From assembly GCF_023856365.1 (NCBI RefSeq), contig NC_064554.1:9105001-9169000 (forward strand): 64,000 nt of DNA, in the 5' to 3' direction. The notes under the pieces were generated by a model. That model was given only the letters and a program-made list of their open reading frames with translations, was not told the origin of the DNA and did not search any database. Shown here in pieces: positions 57,800 through 64,000 of this stretch. Each line of letters opens with the position of its first letter. The stretch's first letter is position 1. Origin of the DNA: Brienomyrus brachyistius. Its lineage: Eukaryota > Chordata > Actinopteri > Osteoglossiformes > Mormyridae. Position numbers and translations under genes: made by a program.

Positions 57800-60700
57800 A
57801 TGAGTGGCCTGGAAAAGTCTCCTACTGGGAGTGGTAAGCCCACCCACTCCAGGAACAGTAGCCACTCATCTCGCCACTCCCACCAGGTAAGGACCACAGT
57901 TTTGTGGTTGTAAATTCATCCAGGGAAATGATTCCTGCTTTCCTCATCTCTCCTGTGTCTTATTTTCTATGACTTTTTATTTCCCAATGTAAGTTTCACT
58001 CTCATATGATAAACAATTGTCACTGTACTGCTCTTGGTTAGATTTGCATTGGAAAGTGTTCTGTTGAATTTAGTCATTGAGGTTGTGTGTGTGTGGTGTT
58101 ATGCGGTGTGTGTGTGAATGCAGCATCTAAAGCTATTTATGTAGTGACTGACATACAGTATGTCCACATTTTTCTGACTAAAGGGAATGTGCGTGTGCGT
58201 GCGCCCATTGACTTAACTAATCTTTTACCTTTTTTAGCATGCATTTAGTAATAAAGTGCAATTAAAACTGGTAACCATTATAAGTACCGGTTAGTAAATC
58301 AATCCCAGTTGCTAAACGAGTTACATTTTTAATGATGGTAGCAATGTGCCAGTCTTTCATTAAGCAGATACTGGAGCTTCGGAGCAGCTGATGTAATAAC
58401 TGCCACTAATGTGAATATTTCTGTTCTTAATGCAATAAAGGTTGATAATGTAGTAACTGACCACTAAATTTTTTTAATCAAACATTACATTATACGTAAG
58501 AAGTTATTATTGTCTGGTGTAGCAGCCAATGTAATAACTGTGAATGTATTCATTTTTGTTATTGGTAGTTATTACATTACTGCCTGCGGCAAGCCTTTCA
58601 TATAAAGGTGAGCTGGCTTTAAGGCTCACTGAGGCTTCCTTCACAGAACTCTCGCCATTGGGAGGTAGTGGAGGACATTGCGAGCGTGAGTGCAGGTGCG
58701 GAGTCTTTGCACGACGTGACCATTCCAGGCTTGTGTGAGGGTTTCCTCATGAAGAAGAAGAAGTGGCCCCTCAATGGCTGGCATAAGGTGGGCGCTGTGG
58801 CGCGGGGAACACAAAGCGCACATTTTGGCAGCTGTGCTGTGTGCTTGAGCTCATTTGATTTCATTTCAGAGGTATTTTGTGTTGAAGCAAGGGATCCTCC
58901 GATATGCCAAAACGCAACAAGATGTAAGTACTTAAACGTCGCCTGATTCTCCCCATTTGGTCGGTGGGCTATTTTTATCATTTGCCATTCGTTATGTCCA
59001 ATATTTACACGCTGCCTCTGCCTCCTCCTCTTACCTTTCCCCAGATTTGTAAAGGGAAGCTACATGGCACTTTAGATGTCAGCCTAGCAGTGATGTCTGT
59101 GAACAAGAAATCCAAACGCATTGACTTGGATGCAGGGGATAATCTGTATCACATAAAGGTATTCTGTCAGCTAATAATCTCATCAATCATTCCCTCTTTT
59201 GTGGGAAAGGGTCTCTGCATTATTTTCCAAATCGCGTTGTGTGACGTTCAGATGAACTGGTCTCCAAGTTAGGTTTTGATATACTTGCTAGTATGTTGCT
59301 TTCTTTAAACGTGCATTTCTGAAAAATGTACTTTAAGTGTTAGTGCCGCCATGAGACTGGTTATTGTGGGACTTGTGGGATCTATGTAGATTTGCGTATG
59401 ACATATCAGGGCTGTAATAGCGCAGGATTTTAAGCTCTGCTCCTTTTGCCCACAGGCAAAAAGCCACGAAATCTTTTATATTTGGGTGACGAAGCTCTGT
59501 GCTCATCGCATTTACAAAAAGAATGAAGCTGTGCAAATGCACCATGGGGTGCTTCAGGCTCTCTCAGTAGGTAGTAGTGGTCTCCCAACAATAGCTTGTC
59601 TTGCCCACCGAAACCAGGCCCTGCCAGATATGGTGAGTCTTTAAAAAAAAAAAAAGGTGTATGGTCTCCCTTTTAATAACCTATGTTGTGTAACGCCTTC
59701 CTCTGCCTTTTCCTGCAAAGTACGAGGGCAGCACATCTGGAGAAGCGCCCCTTAAAGAAGACTATCCAACGGACCTAACCAGCAAAGTGTCATCCTGGCT
59801 GGAGCAGAATCATGAAGTCAGCTACTGCACTCAGGGTACTAGAACCACAGGTTCTGTTTTTCAAGCTTAACTACATTTTTGTGTGGCGTCTTGGCTGGTT
59901 CCTGGGTTAAGGTTGACCCTGTGCTCCGGTTCTCCCATGTTGAATTTCAAACTGGAACTGTGTTCCCGCAGAGCTCACCCAGTGTCAGCTGGACTTGCTG
60001 GAGCTGAACCAGTTGATCCAAAAGTTAAATCTTCTGCAGTCCTGGCCTGTTACTGACAATGACTTGGAACGTCGCATTAGTATGCAGGTGAGCTTACTGG
60101 AGTCTAGCACTGGCCTGCGATTGTCAGACAGGAAACATCTGACAACCATTTTCATCCATCCATCCATCCATGTTTCATCTACTTATCTTGGACGGTATTG
60201 CAAGCAATATAGGATGTAAGGCAGGGTCACACCAGGGATCATAAACTTGTGCACTTCAGAGCACATAATGACCCATATGTTATTGTGTGCATTACGGGAC
60301 ATAATCATGCAAATTTTATTTAATCTTTTAGGAATTTAAGAGCCATCCACTGGGCTGCATTTTCTATATAATGTGTGGTTCTAAAAATCTCTTTGGTGCT
60401 TGCATTTGGGTCTAGTTGCCATCTGTCCTGTTACTTTTTCGATACATGCTGTCTCCCGTTTTGAGCCGATACGGGATGTGAATTGTCCTGTGTATTGCGA
60501 TTTGCCCCCCCCCCCCCAGCTCAGGAACTCCAGGGAGGCATTGCATATTATTTTAGATTGAAATTTCTGGTTTCTGTGACTGTAAGCACTTACATTCTGT
60601 GTGTTCAGCTGGACAGCAGTGCAAGTGGTGAAATGGGTTTGCGGTATTTTCGGTCTTGATTGGCACTAGTTTTCAGCAGAGTTTATAACGCACAGCACAA

Positions 60701-63700
60701 GCCTATTGTGCTAGACGTTACATTGCAGAGGCGACGCCACACTCTCCCTCGCCTTGTTTATCCACATATCTCCTTTTTATAATGGCAAAGTGGCTGCTGA
60801 GCTTTCGGTTTCTTTGCTGACACTTGAAGTTTGAGGAAGTCTCACTGTGGTATTACTAAAACAATAGCACGTGGTGCGCCGCTAAATCAACCTTGCAGTG
60901 CGTTAATTGGCAGCATTTGGGTGAGCACACAGTGTCCATTAGGTGTTGCCAGGGCCACATTAAGTGCCCCTGGGCAACAGCATACATGTCATACCAGAAA
61001 GAAATGGAGCTAATTGGTGGCTCACAGAATTCAGAAACACAATCAAGTGTATAATGTTTGTCAATAAGTGCCAAATTAAAAGGACAATATGCAATGAAAT
61101 ACACTGGCTGTTAAATCGCGTTGATTTGTTAGACATTCGTGAATGGGACCAGGAGGGTGGGGTTACGGGGGGGGGGGGGGGGGGGGAGGTTGCTGTAATT
61201 TTCATGACTCTTGTGTCCCCAACCCCCCAGATTGCAACCCATCCCACAATGGGGTCATAACCCCCAGGTTAATGTCCAGCTGATCTTGAATTATATGGAA
61301 TTGATTTGGTTTGTTTTAAGCCAGCTTGATGTTCGCTGCATCTCATTTCAGAATCTCACTCTAGAGAAGCCCAAGAAGAAATCTGGCAAGATTTGGGGCC
61401 ACACTCGCACCCTGTCTGGAGTAGAGGCAAGTCCCTGCATAATTGGCTACCGTTAAATCGGGGGTCTCCTCCCTCGTTTAAAGTGAGAGCTACTTAAACA
61501 AAATAGTCTGAGGAGGTACGTGTTTCATACTAAATTAACCAGGGCCGGTAGCAGTGATCAAATTATGTCTCCTTCCATGCATGTCTACTTTGCAGCATGC
61601 AAAAATAAAATATTAAATTTTTTTTGTTTTTCTGACCAGTGAAGTGCATTTGATCTATGCTGGATTGTTCTCAGTGTGTGAGATTTAAAAATAAAAAATT
61701 ATAGCATTTTCACGCACCCATACATTCATCTAGCTATAATTCTTTCTACACCACAGTTCACCTCCAGCCATCTGAACATTTCATCACACATGGGTGCATC
61801 AGTCCAGTCTATCCCTGACTACGTCTACTCCCAGTTGTCTACACCAAGTGCCGTGTCTCCTGAGGGCAAGAAGATCCAGCAGGAAATCTGTGTTGTGTCT
61901 CAGCGATGTAAGCATGAATCGGCAATTTACAGGATCTACGTCAGTAGTCGGTACATTTTTGTCTGATTTCTCTTCTTCCCTGAAGTGCATAACTCGCTCG
62001 CATCCGTGCATCAAACCCTGGTGAGGGAGAGGGAGCGTCTCCAGCAGGCCTGGGCAGGGCCGCACCTCCGAGAGGCTACATCCCACCAACTGGCCAGCCT
62101 GTGTACCACCCTTTCTGAGGTGAAGGGGTTTTTGGGGCCTGACGCTTTTAAAAATGTATAGCTATCATGGATGCTTTTGTTTCCATATTTTTGATTGTAC
62201 TCGCATGTACTGAAGTAGATCAGGGCACATGGAGATTCTTTTCCAATATTAGATGTACATGGAAAAGCAATGGAAAAATACCTACAGAGGTACAGTCTGT
62301 GAAAATCAAGGAATTGTAAACAATGCTTGAATTCCCATTATGCTCCCTCCATCCTTCCAAAGTGCTGCTTCATTATTTCGCAATACCAACACGGAACCAG
62401 CTGGACCAGACAAACTGGACCATAACTCAGCTGTGTTAGTGAAAGGTCACATTCCTAGCCATTGCAGACTTATTTCTGAATGTTTAAAAAAAAAAAAAAA
62501 AAAACGCTTTTATTTTTTTTTTTAAAACTGAGTTTATCCTTTTGTTGTTTTGTCTATATCTGTGTCCCTTTATAGCTGGAAGTACAGTCCCGTCTGACCA
62601 AAGTCCATTCCTTGTCCTTGTCTTCTGATTCTACCGAGGAGTCCTTCTGTACTGTACGACAGGAACAGGTATTACCAGTTTACAGTCCATATCATTACAT
62701 TGTAACATCAATCCATGTTGCTCCACTCTGGTAACTCTCTGGGGTCGACGGCATCGTCGGCGATGCTGAGTATCTCGTATTTCAGTTCATAACTCATTGA
62801 AATTGTATTGTAGAAACATGAAAAAAATGCTGACTAAATCTGTCGTCTTTTCGAAACGTTCATTGTTGGAAATATTAACGTTCTTAAAATTAGGGTAAAT
62901 CGGCAAAAAATTAAACCATGTCACCTTACTTTGTTTTACCTGCATCGGTGGCGTGTAGTGCCGCCCTCACCTGAAGATCGCTATTCGCATTATAAATAGC
63001 TGCATTACCGCATATTCAAATCGCATTCATATGGTAATTTGAACAACGCAGCAGTGAAACACCATGCAGATACATCCCAATCAGCGCCATAAAGGGAGGG
63101 GGGGGGGGGGGGGGGATGTGGCCATATGTGAATGGCTTATGCAAACACATGAGAGCTCCTACATGTTCAATGAAAGGAGACCAAAAGTACTGACGAGTTA
63201 TACACGTTGGCTTTTAATTTATCTAACTGAATGTTGAAACTACACCATTTAGTCATCTTCATGTAGCCAAGATTTTTGGGATCAAAACAAACTTCCACCA
63301 TTGCATACTATGTACTCTTTTATAATGTTTCTGCAAGTATTCCAAACTGCATTTTGTAATGTATATACTTTTTGTCAAATTACAAACTTCGCACAAATCT
63401 GACATATTTACAAAGTGCACTAAGATTAAGACGAGTTTAATGCCAAAACAATTTATTTCTTCTATTTGCCACGATTTAAGTTTGATATTGAATGAAATGT
63501 GTGACCATGCCCCTGTCAGTGACAGTGTGTTCCATCCCCCTGGACACCAGAGGGTTCACTAACTTCCTTTAGTCTCTGTGAAGTATGTTTGTCACTCTTC
63601 TCATGCTTCACCCTGCATGTTTTCCCCCTCTTACAGCCAGCATCTTTAGGATGTCAGTATCACAGGCCACCATCTGTGGCTGATTCGATGGCGGAGTACT

Positions 63701-64000
63701 TTGATGCCAGCGACGTCCTCAAATGTGAAAGCTCCTCAGAAAATGAAGCCTCTGACGAGTCAGGACTAAGTGATGTCACCACCAGTAACTCGGAGCCTGA
63801 GGAGAGTCATGGTTGGTACAGTACTCGTGTTTAACTCTCACTTACTGTCCCCCCCTGCCCCCCACCATTCTTTGTGTGTTTTTAGATGTTACCCTCAACT
63901 TCTGGTTTTCCCCAACAGTGGTTTCCACCCAGACCTACCGTGCCAGTGTTTCAAGTGCCCTCGACGTGTCTGTTGTGCCCAAAGACACCGGCCGCCGCAC
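57800..64000 (+). CDS. osbpl7: Oxysterol-binding protein-related protein (ORP3/6/7 type), partial
   Basis: A lipid-transfer protein expected at ER-plasma membrane contacts. Coding exons, all in phase: 57800-57886, 58647-58787, 58870-58923, 59045-59158, 59456-59632, 59721-59835, 59972-60087, 61352-61426, 61757-61907, 61986-62119, 62576-62668, 63637-63811, 63919-64000 (continues). The exon opening with the ATG starts at 57769; the start is MSGLEKSPTGSGK. About 504 residues are in the window. Residues ~56-155 form the PH domain (EGFLMKKKKWPLNGWHKRYF, then LDVSLAVMSVNKK). SKVSSWL and an ELTQCQLDLLELNQLI helix follow, then a coiled-coil-like RERERLQQAW. Residues 439-445, EYFDASD, are an FFAT-like VAP-binding motif inside the family's EFFDA block, next to SSSENEASDE. 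The OSBP-related domain lies beyond the edge; GRRT is the usual lead-in. The intron after 61426 begins GC. The paralogue call rests on SKVSSWL and HSLSLSSDST, closer to ORP7 than ORP3/6. Confidence 0.85.
60505..60520. repeat. C-tract in osbpl7 intron
   Basis: A run of about 13 C residues occurs in the 1.26-kb intron between the exons at 60087 and 61352. A G-run of about 17 lies at 61169-61186 in the same intron. Confidence 0.8.
61427..61756 (+). other. osbpl7: GC-AG intron of osbpl7
   Basis: The exon ends GTAGAG and the intron starts GCAAGTCC, an otherwise perfect donor with C in place of T. The acceptor is CCACAG/TTCACC. Reading frame is phase 0 on both sides, and no in-frame GT donor is available nearby, so GC is the likely real donor. 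Confidence 0.75.
62487..62525. repeat. A-run/T-run pair in osbpl7 intron
   Basis: About 18 A residues are followed, after 'cgctttta', by about 10 T residues. The element is inside the intron before the exon at 62576. A G-run of about 17 also occurs in the next intron near 63099-63115. Confidence 0.8.

Overview
The window looks like repeat-dense genomic DNA from a ray-finned fish. Three things point there: C2H2 zinc-finger genes of a fish-type family with split N-terminal exons, an oxysterol-binding-protein-related gene with small exons, and a mix of Tc1, hAT, CR1, other LINEs and tRNA-derived SINEs typical of fish. I cannot place the species. Nothing suggests bacteria or plasmids; there are no operons, CRISPR arrays or standalone tRNA/rRNA genes.

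Minus strand, left and middle (about 4.6-42 kb): a C2H2 zinc-finger cluster. (i) A last exon at 4667-6273 encodes eight fingers behind an acidic, repeat-rich region. (ii) A CpG-rich first exon near 24.1-24.3 kb can be spliced, with matching phases, to two small exons (22.1 kb, 21.1 kb) that together spell a degenerate BED finger; this may be a separate hAT-derived gene or the 5' part of the eight-finger gene. (iii) A two-finger gene is resolved in three exons (32494-32820, 28653-28871, 28023-28513), all joined by phase-1 introns. (iv) A second copy of its N-terminal exon lies at 41756-42070 with the same phases, so it could be a duplicated upstream exon of the same gene or the start of another.

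Plus strand, right end (52.1-64.0 kb): a subfamily III oxysterol-binding-protein-related gene, best match osbpl7. A probable noncoding first exon ends at 52319. Coding exons run from 57800 to the window edge and give the N-terminal ~504 residues: PH domain, coiled-coil region and FFAT-like motif. The sterol-binding ORD domain lies beyond the window. One intron is GC-AG.

Mobile DNA fills much of the rest: Tc1-like elements and MITEs (1.3-2.1, 7.1-7.6, 11.6-13.1, 38.8-40.3 kb), LINE copies (9.5-11.4, 34.0-35.0, 35.2-37.4 kb), two CR1-like copies with SGNH-esterase ORF1 remnants and different internal deletions (19.1-20.7 and 30.3-31.8 kb), hAT elements with recognisable termini (17.6-18.5, 47.8-49.2, 54.8-55.0 kb), fold-back elements (15.4, 49.5, 54.5 kb) and SINE copies of several ages. 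I see no clearly new biological system. The most interesting items are the modular phase-1 zinc-finger exons, the possible BED/C2H2 gene, the paired CR1 deletion derivatives and the GC-AG intron.
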